From assembly GCF_041262165.1 (NCBI RefSeq), contig NZ_JBGCBY010000020.1, positions 1 through 64,000 on the forward strand: 64,000 nt of DNA, in the 5' to 3' direction. The number at the start of each line of letters is the position of its first letter. Position 1 is the stretch's first letter. Below the pieces are notes generated by a model that saw nothing but the letters and a program-made list of their open reading frames with translations, was not told the origin of the DNA and ran no database searches. Below are positions 46,167 through 55,029 of this stretch, in pieces. The stretch comes from Streptacidiphilus sp041262165. GTDB taxonomy: Bacteria > Actinomycetota > Actinomycetes > Streptomycetales > Streptomycetaceae. The position numbers were made by a program, and so were the translations under genes.

Positions 46167-46466
46167 ATGGAATACCTGGTCACGATGACCACCCACGTCC
46201 CGGACGGGACCTCGGAGCAAGCCGTCGAGGACATCCGCGCCCGCGAGGCCGCACGGTCGCGTGAGCTCGTGGCTCAGGGACACCTGCTCCGCCTGTGGCG
46301 CCCTCCGCTGCAACCGGGCGAGTGGCGCACACTCGGGCTCTTCGCTGCCGATGACAGTGGCCAGCTCGAGGAGGTCCTGGCCTCGATGCCGCTGCGCGTA
46401 TGGCGCACCGATGAGATCACTCCGCTATCGCCTCACCCCAATGACCCCAACGCTGCCCGCAGCTGA
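46167..46466 (+). CDS. Muconolactone delta-isomerase family protein
   Basis: 99 residues from ATG 46167, placed six nucleotides after GAGGGAG. MEYLVTMTTHVPDGTSEQAV, the basic REAARSRELVAQGHLLRLWR segment and RTLGLFAADDSGQLEEVLAS match the small ferredoxin-like fold of muconolactone isomerase (CatC) and its relatives. No other beta-ketoadipate genes are near, so it may act on another substrate. Confidence 0.85.
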   Translation: MEYLVTMTTHVPDGTSEQAVEDIRAREAARSRELVAQGHLLRLWRPPLQPGEWRTLGLFAADDSGQLEEVLASMPLRVWRTDEITPLSPHPNDPNAARS

Positions 46467-46495
46467 CCGACGCCCACGCACCTGCACATGTCGCG

Positions 46496-46663
46496 ATGAC
46501 CGTTCTCGCGGGAGGGCGCACCGGCCCGACTGGGCTTACCTTCCCGAACCAGAAGGTCGACCTCGCCGTGCCGAAGGGCACGCCCGCGCACGCGGTTCTG
46601 ACCGCCGTCGGCGGCCGACTGCGAGCGCCGGTGCCCATCACACACAGGGAAGAAGTCCGATGA
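46496..46663 (+). CDS. Possible 55-aa protein or gene tail, overlapping next start
   Basis: An ATG-initiated frame of 55 codons ends in a TGA that overlaps the ATG of the next gene (ATGA at 46660-46663). It contains TFPNQKVDLAVPKGTPAHAV and looks coding in composition, but there is no convincing ribosome site and no family I recognise. It could be a small coupled protein or the surviving end of a larger gene. Confidence 0.35.
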   Translation: MTVLAGGRTGPTGLTFPNQKVDLAVPKGTPAHAVLTAVGGRLRAPVPITHREEVR

Positions 46664-47031
46664 ACAGCACAGCAGACAACGAGACGATCCTTCGTGGCGT
46701 CCTCGACGAGTGGAAGGCAACCGTCGACGCACACGAACCCGAGCGGGTCGCCTCCCACTTCAGCGAGGACGCGATCTTCCAGGGCCTCCATCCGTACAGC
46801 GTCGGCCGGCAGAGCATCGCCGACTACTACGACTCCCAGCCGCTCGGAATGACTGCCGACTACCGGATCCTCGAAACCAGGCAGTTGGCCGAAGACCTCG
46901 TGCTCGGCTACATGAGCGTCGACTTCACTTTCACCGACCGGCCCACGCTCACGGTGTACCTGAGCCTGGTGGTCAAGCAGACGGCAGACAACTGGTACAT
47001 CAGCCACTACCAGGTATCAAGCCTCGGTTGA
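46660..47031 (+). CDS. NTF2-like SgcJ/DUF4440-type protein
   Basis: 123 residues, ATG with GGGAAGAAG upstream. WKATVDAHEPERVASHFSED, GRQSIADYYDSQP and a final strand NWYISHYQVSS fit the cone-shaped NTF2-like fold. Members include SnoaL-type cyclases and stress-related proteins; no catalytic residues point to one role. Confidence 0.8.
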   Translation: MNSTADNETILRGVLDEWKATVDAHEPERVASHFSEDAIFQGLHPYSVGRQSIADYYDSQPLGMTADYRILETRQLAEDLVLGYMSVDFTFTDRPTLTVYLSLVVKQTADNWYISHYQVSSLG

Positions 47032-47271
47032 AGAGCCAGTCAGATGACCACGTACATGGGCCGTCACTGGAAGCATGTGTACCGATCGCGGGCCGCCAAC
47101 CCGGGCCATTCGCCCGTGGTTCCGACGTGAGTCCTCTCGAGGGGCATCTGCCCTGGGCACAGCCGAAGGGGCGAGTGCGTCAGCGGGTGGTGAGCACCAT
47201 CCGGAGGCGGGCGGCGCCGGCACGTCTGATTCGGGACGGATCACCGCCGCGACCTGCATCTGGGCGGGTGG

Positions 47272-47724
47272 CTACTCGGGGAGCGTGCGGTCGTTGACGA
47301 CATGCTTCATGACGATGGTGGAGTTCAGCCGTTGGACGCCCGGCAGGGTGGCCAGCTGCTGGTCGTAGAGCTGCTGAAAGGCCGCCAGGTCAGCGGCCAC
47401 TACGCGCAACAGGTAGTCGGGCTCACCGAACAGACGCTGTGCCTGCACCACGTGCGGGACCGCTGCCACGGCCTGCTCGAAGGCGGCGACGGTGTCGCGG
47501 TCCTCCCAGCGCAGGGTGGCGAACACCAGGGCCTCGAAGTCCAGGCCGACGGCGGCTGGGTCCACGACCGCGCGGTAGCCGCGGATCGCACCTGTGCGTT
47601 CGAGGTCTCGCAGACGGCGGTGGCACGGTGAGACGCTCAGCTTCACTCGGGCGGCCAGCTCGGTGATCGTCAGACGGCCGTCGAGCTGAAGCTCGGCAAG
47701 AATCTTCCGATCCAGGTCATCCAT
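47272..47724 (-). CDS. Lrp/AsnC family transcriptional regulator
   Basis: 150 residues from ATG 47724. The N-terminal helix-turn-helix (MDDLDRKILAELQLDGRLTI, TELAARVKLSVSPCHRRLRD) precedes the RAM ligand domain (VFATLRWEDRDTVAAFEQAV ... YLLRVVAADLAAFQQLYDQQ). These regulators sense amino acids. It is divergent from a reductase-aminotransferase operon, which it probably controls. Confidence 0.95.
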   Translation of the reverse strand: MDDLDRKILAELQLDGRLTITELAARVKLSVSPCHRRLRDLERTGAIRGYRAVVDPAAVGLDFEALVFATLRWEDRDTVAAFEQAVAAVPHVVQAQRLFGEPDYLLRVVAADLAAFQQLYDQQLATLPGVQRLNSTIVMKHVVNDRTLPE

Positions 47725-47926
47725 GAAGAAGATTCTCCCCCATAAGGCGGGAATGTGGAGAAGACATAGAAACACCTTCGCCCCAATGTCACCTAAACTT
47801 GCCTCTCGTAAAGATGAACCGGAGAGGGAAGAACCGCCGATGGGGCACGACGTTCCTCCTGATCGTCCTTCCGTCCGCTCCCGGCCTCACGCAACACCCC
47901 AACGCCCCGGCGACCAGGAAGACAAC

Positions 47927-48838
47927 ATGAACCCACTCGCCAGTGAGCGACCCGTCGCGGTCATCGGTGCGGGCGCGATCGGCCTCGCACTGGCCTCCGC
48001 GCTGGCCCGAGCGGGCCGGTCGATCACCGTCTGCGGCGGGCGCGAGCCCGTCGACCACATCGAGATCACCGAGGACGGCATACCGGAAACCTGGCCCGTC
48101 CGTCACGTGGCCGACCCGGTTGACATCGCGGGGCACACCACCGCGATCGTCGCCGTGAAGGCGCACCACACGGCAGCTGTCGCGGACTGGCTGCGCGCCC
48201 TCGCGCACCCCGACGCGACGGTGCTCGTCGCGCAGAACGGCGTCGAGCAACGCGAACGCGTCGTTCCCTACGTCGGACCGGCCCACATCGTGCCGAGCAT
48301 CGTCTACCTCAACGTCGAGCGCACCGCACCCGGACACGCAATCCTCCGGCGGGTCGGCGGACTCGACGTCGCCCTGCCCGATGACGCGGCCAGCGCCGCC
48401 GTCGCCGCCGAACTGAACGCCGGCAAAGTGCGCACCTCCACCAAAGCCGACCTGAAGACCGTCGCCTGGGCGAAGCTGCTCAGCAACATCACCGCGAACC
48501 CTTTGACCGCCCTGACCGGTCGACGTGTGGAGGTCATGCGCGATCCCGGCATCGAGCGCATCGCCCGGCGCATCATGACCGAGGCTGTCGACGTCGGCCG
48601 GGCCGACGGCGCAGCGCTGACCGAGGAGCACGTCGATCGCGCCATGCACTGGCTCCAACACGTACCCGAGGGCAGCACCACCTCGATGCGGGAAGACCGC
48701 CTCGCCGGCCGTCCCCTCGAATACGACGCCCTCACGGGTGCCGTGGTGCGAGCCGCCGAACGCCATGGCGTCGAAGTTCCGGCCAACCGGTTCGTCCTCG
48801 CGCTCCTGACCGCGATCGAGCCGGAGGTCGCGGCATGA
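47927..48838 (+). CDS. Ketopantoate reductase (PanE/ApbA) family protein
   Basis: 303 residues from ATG 47927 (AGGAAG five nucleotides upstream), which puts the NAD(P) motif VIGAGAIG at the N-terminus. VAVKAHHT, VAQNGVEQRERV, KLLSNITANPLTALTG (catalytic Lys/Asn region) and the late STSMREDRLAGRPLEYDALT (substrate-binding SSM(x)xD) support the family. An upstream ATG at 47840 also has a ribosome-like site and would add 29 unrelated residues. The gene overlaps an aminotransferase by four nucleotides, so the pair may interconvert 2-oxo acids and amino/hydroxy acids rather than make pantothenate. Confidence 0.88.
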   Translation: MNPLASERPVAVIGAGAIGLALASALARAGRSITVCGGREPVDHIEITEDGIPETWPVRHVADPVDIAGHTTAIVAVKAHHTAAVADWLRALAHPDATVLVAQNGVEQRERVVPYVGPAHIVPSIVYLNVERTAPGHAILRRVGGLDVALPDDAASAAVAAELNAGKVRTSTKADLKTVAWAKLLSNITANPLTALTGRRVEVMRDPGIERIARRIMTEAVDVGRADGAALTEEHVDRAMHWLQHVPEGSTTSMREDRLAGRPLEYDALTGAVVRAAERHGVEVPANRFVLALLTAIEPEVAA

Positions 48839-50010
48839 GGATCTCCCAACGTGCCCAGGCCGTCGCCCCGTTCTATGCCATGGAGTTCGGCAAACAGGCC
48901 GCGACGCTGGAAGCCCAGGGGCATCACGTCGTCAAACTCAGCATCGGCGAACCGGACTTCGGCGCGCCCCCGGCCGTCCTGAACGCAATGCGCGAGGTCA
49001 TGGACGGTCGGCCGATGACCTACACCGCGGCCCTCGGACTGCCCGCGCTGAGGCAGGCGATCGCGCAGTTCTACCGGGACTGCCACGGCGTCGAAGTGGA
49101 CCCCTCCCGGGTCGTTGTGACCGCGGGAGCCTCCGCCGCCCTGGTACTGGCCGCCGCCGCCCTCGTCGACCCCGGTGACGAGGTGATCATCGGAGATCCG
49201 TCGTATCCCTGCAACCGGCAGATCGTCGAGAGCTTCGGTGCCCGCGTCACCCTCGTGCCCACCACCGCCGAGACGCGCTTTCAGCTGGACGCCGCATCGG
49301 TGCGGTCGCGGTGGACGGACAGCACGCGCGGGATCATGATCGCCACCCCGTCGAACCCGACGGGCACCTCGGTTCCGACCGACGAGCTGGCCGCGATCTG
49401 CCACCTTGCTCGCGAGCGCGACGCGTGGTGCATCGTCGACGAGATCTACCTCGACCTGAGCGACCACGACGACCGGGGTCGGCCACCGCAGAGTGCGCTG
49501 TCACTCGACCCCGACGCCATCGTCATCAACAGCTTCTCGAAGTACTTCGGCATGACCGGCTGGAGGCTGGGCTGGTGCGTCGTCCCCGAGACCCTTGTGC
49601 CGGCGATGGAGCGCCTGGCCCAGAACTACTTCCTCTGCGCCTCGGCTCCCGCGCAGCATGCCGCTCTGGCCTGCTTCACCCCCGAGTCCCTCGCGGTCTG
49701 CGAGGCACGCCGCCTCGAGTTCGCCCAGCGGCGCGCGCTCGTCCTTGAGGGGCTGGCGCGGATCGGACTGCCGGTCCCGGTCCCGCCCGACGGCGCGTTC
49801 TACGTCTACTTCGATGTCAGCCGGACGGGACTCACCTCCTGGCAGTTCTGCGAGCGCGCGCTGCAGGAAGCGCACGTCGCCCTCACCCCGGGCAGGGACT
49901 TCGGCGTGCGCACGGCGGAGACGCACGTCCGCCTCTCGTACGCGGCGTCAACGGATGACCTTCGCGAAGGGATCACCCGGCTCGGGAAGTTCGTGGCCGG
50001 TCTTCAATGA
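48835..50010 (+). CDS. Class I/II PLP-dependent aminotransferase
   Basis: 391 residues. Fold type I features: LSIGEPDFGAPP, YTAALGLPALRQAIAQFY, a GDPSYPCNRQIVESFG strand, the Asn in ATPSNPTGTSVP, the pyridine-binding Asp in CIVDEIYLDLS and the Schiff-base Lys236 in NSFSKYFGMTGWRLGW. C-terminal RLSYAAS contains the substrate carboxylate Arg. It resembles aspartate/aromatic aminotransferases of group I-alpha. Translationally coupled (ATGA) to the PanE-like reductase and divergent from an Lrp-type sensor. Confidence 0.95.
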   Translation: MRISQRAQAVAPFYAMEFGKQAATLEAQGHHVVKLSIGEPDFGAPPAVLNAMREVMDGRPMTYTAALGLPALRQAIAQFYRDCHGVEVDPSRVVVTAGASAALVLAAAALVDPGDEVIIGDPSYPCNRQIVESFGARVTLVPTTAETRFQLDAASVRSRWTDSTRGIMIATPSNPTGTSVPTDELAAICHLARERDAWCIVDEIYLDLSDHDDRGRPPQSALSLDPDAIVINSFSKYFGMTGWRLGWCVVPETLVPAMERLAQNYFLCASAPAQHAALACFTPESLAVCEARRLEFAQRRALVLEGLARIGLPVPVPPDGAFYVYFDVSRTGLTSWQFCERALQEAHVALTPGRDFGVRTAETHVRLSYAASTDDLREGITRLGKFVAGLQ

Positions 50011-50176
50011 ACTGAGCGACGGGTGGCGGTCGGTCGGCCACTACCGCCGCGCGGGAATGCCAGATCCCACGACTGCGGAGTGACCTGCCACGACCGAGAG
50101 GCATCGCCGTGTCGAGATCGACGAACCCCCGGCGCAGCGCAGTAGTCCATCCCGGGGCATGGAATCTCAGGGTGAG

Positions 50177-50205
50177 TGTCGATACGGCCCGCTGCCATTC
50201 GTAGT
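50177..50205 (+). promoter_or_regulatory. Candidate ECF42-type promoter (TGTCGA-N17-CGTAGT)
   Basis: TGTCGA at 50177-50182 is spaced 17 nt from CGTAGT (50200-50205), 50 nt upstream of the DGPF gene. ECF42 sigma factors in Streptomyces are reported to use a TGTCGA -35 motif with a CGA/TC-type -10, and their targets are DGPF-family genes. Confidence 0.45.
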
Positions 50206-50255
50206 GGTTGCATCAGGCTGGCAGGATGCCGGTCGCACACGACGAGGAGAAGATC

Positions 50256-50618
50256 ATGAAGCAGTACCTGCTGGCGGTGCACATGGTTGAGGGCCAGGAG
50301 CCGCCTGCTCCCGAGGCGATGCAGAAGATCTACGCCGACGTCGAGGTCTTCAACAAGCGGCTGCAGGCTGAGGGGGCTTGGGTGTTCGCCGGTGGGCTGT
50401 ATCCCGCCGACTCCGCCACTGTGGTCAGCGTCCAGGCGGACGGGAAGGTGGTCACCACCGACGGGCCCTTCGCGGAGACCAAGGAGCACCTGGGCGGCTT
50501 CTGGGTCGTCAAGGCCGCCGACCTGGACGCCGCGCTGGCGCTGGCGGCCGACGGCAGCCGGGCCTGCCAGGGCCCTGTTGAGGTCCGTCCCTTCCAGGAG
50601 GACCCGGCGGAGCAGTAG
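50256..50618 (+). CDS. YCII-related DGPF-domain protein
   Basis: 120 residues, ATG with GAGGAG upstream. The fold starts MKQYLLAVHMVEGQ and carries the family motif DGPFAETKEHLGGFWVV at its centre, ending VEVRPFQE. DGPF proteins are the usual neighbours and targets of ECF42 sigma factors. Here the sigma gene that should follow is only a broken stub at 50626. Function of the family is uncertain; a role in stress metabolism is assumed. Confidence 0.92.
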   Translation: MKQYLLAVHMVEGQEPPAPEAMQKIYADVEVFNKRLQAEGAWVFAGGLYPADSATVVSVQADGKVVTTDGPFAETKEHLGGFWVVKAADLDAALALAADGSRACQGPVEVRPFQEDPAEQ

Positions 50619-50625
50619 TAGGCCG

Positions 50626-50766
50626 GTGCCCTCACCCGATCAGCGCGACGCCCGCGAGGAGACCGAGCAGGTCTTGGGCAGCGAGCACGGCCGCTGCGTG
50701 GCGACCCGATCCGCTTCCTGGGCGACTTCGAGATCGACATCGCCGAGGAAGCGGTAGGCGTCGGCG
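50626..50766 (+). pseudogene. ECF42-type sigma factor N-terminal remnant, frameshifted and truncated
   Basis: Directly after the DGPF gene, one frame reads EETEQVLGSEHGRCVAT. After a single-base loss near 50708, the next frame reads IRFLGDFEIDIAEEAV, where the sequence stops matching. In ECF42 sigma factors a GRxLATLIRxLGDFDLAEEAVQ segment starts region 2, so this is a dead start of that gene. Regions 2 (rest), 4 and the C-terminal TPR extension are absent. Confidence 0.75.
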
Positions 50767-50816
50767 CGTCACGTCATACCGAGTGAGGGCAACCCTTCCG
50801 AGTGGGGAGAACCACT

Positions 50817-51341
50817 ATGACCGAGCTCAAGCCCCTCAAGACGAAGAACCTCGATGCCCAGTACGGCACCGTGACGCTGGAATGGGACCGTATCGAGGCG
50901 GCGATCGCCGCCTTCAGGGCCGGGCCCGGCCGCTCCTGGTTCCTGGGCACCGTACGCCCGGACGGCCGCCCGCACGCGGCCGGCTTCGGCCATGTCTGGC
51001 ACGAGGGGGCGATCTTCTTCACCACGCACCCCGAGGCCCAGAAGACCCGGAACCTCCGCGCCGACCCGCGCTGCACAGTCTCCGCAGGCGTCGAGGACTG
51101 GGACTTCGTCTTCGAAGGTGAAGCCGTCCGCGAGACAGACCCGGCCGTCCTCGCTGCGGTCACCGCCAGATACCGCGAGGTCGGCTGGCCCGCCGAGGCG
51201 GACGGCGACGTCGTCACCGCCCCGTACAGCGCTCCGAGCGCCGGATCCGGGCCCTGGCACCTCTACCGGGTGACGGTGCACACGGTCGTCGCCACCGCCA
51301 TGAAGGAGCCGCACGGTGTGACGAAGTGGTGGTTCTGCTGA
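50817..51341 (+). CDS. Pyridoxamine 5'-phosphate oxidase family protein
   Basis: 174 residues, ATG at 50817 with GGGGAGA upstream; a start at 50802 is possible. The split-barrel flavin fold is seen in SWFLGTVRPDGRPHAAGFGH, IFFTTHPEAQKTRNLRADPR, CTVSAGVEDWDFVFEGEAV and a C-terminal TKWWF. It probably binds FMN or F420 and reduces or oxidises small molecules. It replaces the region where the rest of the ECF sigma gene would be expected. Confidence 0.88.
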   Translation: MTELKPLKTKNLDAQYGTVTLEWDRIEAAIAAFRAGPGRSWFLGTVRPDGRPHAAGFGHVWHEGAIFFTTHPEAQKTRNLRADPRCTVSAGVEDWDFVFEGEAVRETDPAVLAAVTARYREVGWPAEADGDVVTAPYSAPSAGSGPWHLYRVTVHTVVATAMKEPHGVTKWWFC

Positions 51342-51431
51342 GCGACGAGGTCCGCGGGTTCTCGGGCCTTCGGTGCGCCCGATCCGTGCGCAGGACGAGT
51401 CGAAACGGATGAGAGACCTCGGCTCAGCGCC

Positions 51432-51887
<456 letters not shown>

Positions 51888-52059
51888 CTGCACGATCGTG
51901 TCACGTCGCGCCGGAGTTGCCCAGCGCAGCTGCGGTCCCCCCACTCCTGGCGGGATCGCCGCCGCTGCCACGGAGGGCTGACCGATGGCCGGGGCAAGCG
52001 TTCGGACCCTGTACTGCCGCTGACCGGCGACGTCCGGTCCACCGAGAGCGTCGTCGGCA

Positions 52060-52656
52060 TCAGGATGACTGCGGTCGCCGTAGTCCCTGGAGGAGTAGTT
52101 CGACCAGTCGGCGGGGGTCATAGCGCCGGTCGCTGTCCCGTCCGATGCAGAGGTTGCCGATGCCGCGCATCAATTCGTAGGCCTGGGTACCGGGTCGGAT
52201 TTCGCCGGCTTCGACTGCGGCGTCGAGCAACTGCGCGCAGACGGGCTCCAAGCGGTCGAGGAAGTAGCTGTGCAGTGCTTCGAAGCCGCTGCTGTCCGAT
52301 TGCAGCGCGTTGGCGAGTCCGTGCTTCGTGACCAGGAAATCAACGAAGAGGTCGGCCCACTGCCGGAGTGCTGCGAGCGGAGAGTCGGCGCTGGCCAGCA
52401 GGGTCGGGCCGGCCTCGGCGCAGGCCTCGACCTGGTGGCGGTAGACGGCGACGACGAGATCCGCCCGAGTCGGGAAGTGGCGGTAGATCGTCCCCATCCC
52501 GACGCCGGCTCTGGCTGCGATCTCACGGATCGGCGCGTCGACCCCGGAGGTGACGAACACAGCGGCGGCGGCGTCCAGCAGTGTCTGCCGGTTGCGCAGA
52601 GCGTCGGCCCGCTTGCTTCGGGCAGGCACCTCTCCGGACTGGCTAGGAGTGGACAC
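52060..52656 (-). CDS. TetR family transcriptional regulator
   Basis: 198 residues from GTG 52656, with AAGGAAA just upstream; GTG 52659 and TTG 52686 are alternatives. The helix-turn-helix is typical: RQTLLDAAAAVFVTSGVDAP, REIAARAGVGMGTIYRHFPT. The C-terminal part includes LRQWADLFVDFLVTKHGLAN, as in the SbtR-like subgroup. It is divergent from an alpha/beta-hydrolase gene, and palindromes in the shared 167-nt gap overlap the hydrolase promoter, so it likely represses both. Confidence 0.93.
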   Translation of the reverse strand: MSTPSQSGEVPARSKRADALRNRQTLLDAAAAVFVTSGVDAPIREIAARAGVGMGTIYRHFPTRADLVVAVYRHQVEACAEAGPTLLASADSPLAALRQWADLFVDFLVTKHGLANALQSDSSGFEALHSYFLDRLEPVCAQLLDAAVEAGEIRPGTQAYELMRGIGNLCIGRDSDRRYDPRRLVELLLQGLRRPQSS

Positions 52657-52679
52657 CACACTTTCCTTCCGGACGACCG

Positions 52680-52718
52680 TTGACAAAACGGAACGTTGCT
52701 CCGTATCGTTCCGGAACG
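52680..52718 (+). promoter_or_regulatory. Hydrolase promoter with overlapping TetR operator
   Basis: TTGACA (52680-52685), an 18-nt spacer and TATCGT (52704-52709) form a promoter for the hydrolase. The perfect palindrome CGTTCCGGAACG (52707-52718) overlaps the -10, and another GGAACG half-site lies in the spacer at 52690. A repressor bound here would shut the promoter. Confidence 0.6.
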
Positions 52719-52823
52719 AGGCTCCGCTTTGAGCCTAGCCGAAGCGGGACGCTCCTGTCCGCCTCACCCGCCGCCGGCCGAACGAGACCGGCAGCAAAGC
52801 CTACGAAAAGGGACATGCTCATC

Positions 52824-53783
52824 ATGAGTGAATCGACCTACGGAGCCGACGCCGGCAGCTCGCCCGCTCCCGTCCTCTCGGTCAGTCCGGTATCGCTGCC
52901 GGCTCCCGGCCGTGCCGTGGATCTGCAGGTGCGAGTCTCCGCGCCCGTGAACGGAAGCGAGCTGCCGATCATCCTTCTCTCGCACGGCCAGGGCTACTCG
53001 AACCACCTCTCCTCGCTGAACGGCTACGCCCCCCTCGCCAACTTCTGGGCGGCGCACGGCTTCGTCGTGATCCAGCCCACCCATCTGAGCTCCAGGACGC
53101 TGAGCCTGGATCCCGATACCCCCGGGGCGCCTCTGTACTGGCGATCACGGGCCGAGGACATGACGCGCATCCTCGACCAGCTCGACGCGATCGAGGCCGC
53201 CGTCCCGCAGCTCCTCGGGCGCCTGGACCAAAGCAAGGTCGCCGTAGCCGGGCACTCGATGGGCGGCCACACCGCGAGCCTGCTGCTGGGCGCCCGGCTC
53301 ACCGATCCGCACGACGGAACGGAAGTGAAGCTGGCCGAGCCCCGGATCAAGGCGGGTGTACTGCTTGCCGCGCCCGGCAGGGGCGGCGATGCCCTCACCG
53401 AGTCCGTGGCCGAGAATCTCTCCTTCTTCTCGACCACGGACTTCTCCGAGATGACGACGCCCGCACTCGTGGTCGCCGGGGACAAGGACGCCTCTCCCCA
53501 CCTGACGGTTCGGGGCCCGGACTGGCACGCCGATCCGTACTTCCTCTCCCCGGGCCCCAAGTCCCTGCTCACCCTGTTCGACGCAGAGCACGGGCTCGGC
53601 GGGGTCTCCGGATATGACGTCGCCGAGACCACGGACGAGAACCCCGAGCGAGTCGCTGTGGTCCAGCGGCTCACCTGGGCCTACCTCCGCACCGAGCTCT
53701 ACCCTGGGGATTCCGCTTGGCGGACAGCATGTGACGCGCTGACGGCCGGACCCGACCCGCTCGGACGGGTTGAATCCAAGTAG
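52824..53783 (+). CDS. Alpha/beta-hydrolase (chlorophyllase/dienelactone hydrolase-like)
   Basis: 319 residues from ATG 52824 with AAAGGGA upstream; ATG 52815 is an alternative. PIILLSHGQGYSNHLSSLNG carries the oxyanion region, the nucleophile is Ser145 in AGHSMGGHTA, the acid is probably the Asp in LVVAGDKDASPH and the base His in DAEHGLGG. No signal peptide. It belongs with the chlorophyllase-like/PET-hydrolase-related cytosolic hydrolases. Divergent TetR control suggests it detoxifies an inducing compound. Confidence 0.9.
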   Translation: MSESTYGADAGSSPAPVLSVSPVSLPAPGRAVDLQVRVSAPVNGSELPIILLSHGQGYSNHLSSLNGYAPLANFWAAHGFVVIQPTHLSSRTLSLDPDTPGAPLYWRSRAEDMTRILDQLDAIEAAVPQLLGRLDQSKVAVAGHSMGGHTASLLLGARLTDPHDGTEVKLAEPRIKAGVLLAAPGRGGDALTESVAENLSFFSTTDFSEMTTPALVVAGDKDASPHLTVRGPDWHADPYFLSPGPKSLLTLFDAEHGLGGVSGYDVAETTDENPERVAVVQRLTWAYLRTELYPGDSAWRTACDALTAGPDPLGRVESK

Positions 53784-53918
53784 GCCCGGGCGTGAGTAGT
53801 TTCAGTGGGTGAAACGCAAGGTTTCGCCTGATATGTCGTCACCTGATCGTGTGGGGTCGGGCGGATTCGGCTGGCCTGGTAGCTGAGTTAGGACTCCGGG
53901 GCCGACCCCGAGGCAACG

Positions 53919-54449
53919 TCAGCGCTTCCACTCCTCGGCCAGCATCCCCAGCACGACCTGGTCAGCGAACGCACCGTCGACCCAGGCTGCCCGGCGGAGC
54001 GTTCCCTCCCGGACGAATCCGGCTCGCTCGGCCGCTCGCAGCATGGCGTCGTTGTCGGAGAGGGTCTCCAGCTGAAGCCGCTGCATCCCCCGCACCCCGA
54101 AGCCGTACCAGCACAGGACCCGGATGATGTCCGTGCTCAGGCCTCGTCCGCGGAAGGCCGGGCGCAGCGCCAGGCCCAGGTGCGCTGACCGGTTGTGGTT
54201 GTCGATGCCCCACAGGAGCGCTTCGCCCGCCAGTTCGTCCCGTTCCAGGGTCACCACCGAGAAGCAGGCGGCGCCGTCGCTGGGATCACAGACCGCGAAC
54301 GGGGATGCGGCGGAGCCGGAGGAGAGTGGCCGCCAGGGCCGGTTGTCGGCCCGCGAGCGGGTGGCGACGTCGTTGTAGAGCTCGGTGTGCAGGACGGGGA
54401 CGTCGGATTCGTGCCGGGCCCGGAGCCCAACCGTGTGACCTTGCAGCAT
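53919..54449 (-). CDS. GNAT acetyltransferase (RimJ/RimL-like)
   Basis: 176 residues. LRARHESDVPVLHTELYNDV starts the fold; the acetyl-CoA loop is LALRPAFRGRGLSTDIIRVL, and QLETLSDNDAMLRAAERAGF with VREGTLRRAAWVDGAF is typical of the ribosomal-protein/spermidine-type GNAT group. Ten nucleotides separate it from the preceding GNAT gene on the same strand, so the two are one operon. Substrate unknown. Confidence 0.92.
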   Translation of the reverse strand: MLQGHTVGLRARHESDVPVLHTELYNDVATRSRADNRPWRPLSSGSAASPFAVCDPSDGAACFSVVTLERDELAGEALLWGIDNHNRSAHLGLALRPAFRGRGLSTDIIRVLCWYGFGVRGMQRLQLETLSDNDAMLRAAERAGFVREGTLRRAAWVDGAFADQVVLGMLAEEWKR

Positions 54450-54459
54450 GGGGGCGTTC

Positions 54460-55029
54460 CTATCCGATCCCTACCGGTTCATCAACGGGTTTCTTTCTGG
54501 CGCCCGGGTCCCGTCGTTTTCGGTACACCACATGCCGACGCAGCGGGCCCGGCTCGACGTCCGGGTCGTCGAAGTCCTCGGCGGGATCTGTGGTCATGGC
54601 GATCCGCCGCATCACCGCTTGCGAGCGCAGGTTCTCCGCCATGGTGACAGCGAGGATCTCCGGCAGTCCCACCATGTCGAAGCCGTACTGCAGCGCTGCC
54701 CGCGCCGCCTCGGTGGCGTAGCCGTGGCCCCACGCCGGCCGCGCCAGCCGCCAGGCGAGCTCGATGCCGGTGAACGGCATCTCCACGGTGCCCAGCCCTG
54801 TGAAGCCGATGAACTCCCCGGATGCGCGGACCTCAACGGCCCAGAAGCCGAAGCCGTTGCGGTCCAGATCGTCCTGGAAGTTCAGAACCCAGGCCGAGGC
54901 CTGCTCGAAGGTCAGTAGCGGGCCGAGGTACTGCCGGACTTGCGGGTCAGCATTCATCGCCGCCCACGGCTGGAGATCGGACTCCCGCCAGTCGCGCAGG
55001 ATCAGTCGGTCCGTGCGGAGTGCCGCCAT
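54460..55029 (-). CDS. GNAT acetyltransferase (RimJ-like)
   Basis: 189 residues. It opens with RTDRLILRDWRESDLQPWAA, the classic RimJ start, and has ELAWRLARPAWGHGYATEAA as the acetyl-CoA loop, followed by LPEILAVTMAENLRSQAVMR. It ends with a basic, Pro-rich tail. First gene of a two-GNAT operon. Confidence 0.93.
   Translation of the reverse strand: MAALRTDRLILRDWRESDLQPWAAMNADPQVRQYLGPLLTFEQASAWVLNFQDDLDRNGFGFWAVEVRASGEFIGFTGLGTVEMPFTGIELAWRLARPAWGHGYATEAARAALQYGFDMVGLPEILAVTMAENLRSQAVMRRIAMTTDPAEDFDDPDVEPGPLRRHVVYRKRRDPGARKKPVDEPVGIG

Noticed and set aside
51888..52121. Longer N-terminus for AraC copy 2
   Set aside because: It would overlap the tetR gene, matches nothing in AraC copy 1 and has no ribosome site at 52121.
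53799..53815. GTTTCA-N5-TGAAAC hairpin after the hydrolase as a terminator
   Set aside because: Only 6 bp with a 5-nt loop and AT-containing arms; too weak to list as a terminator.
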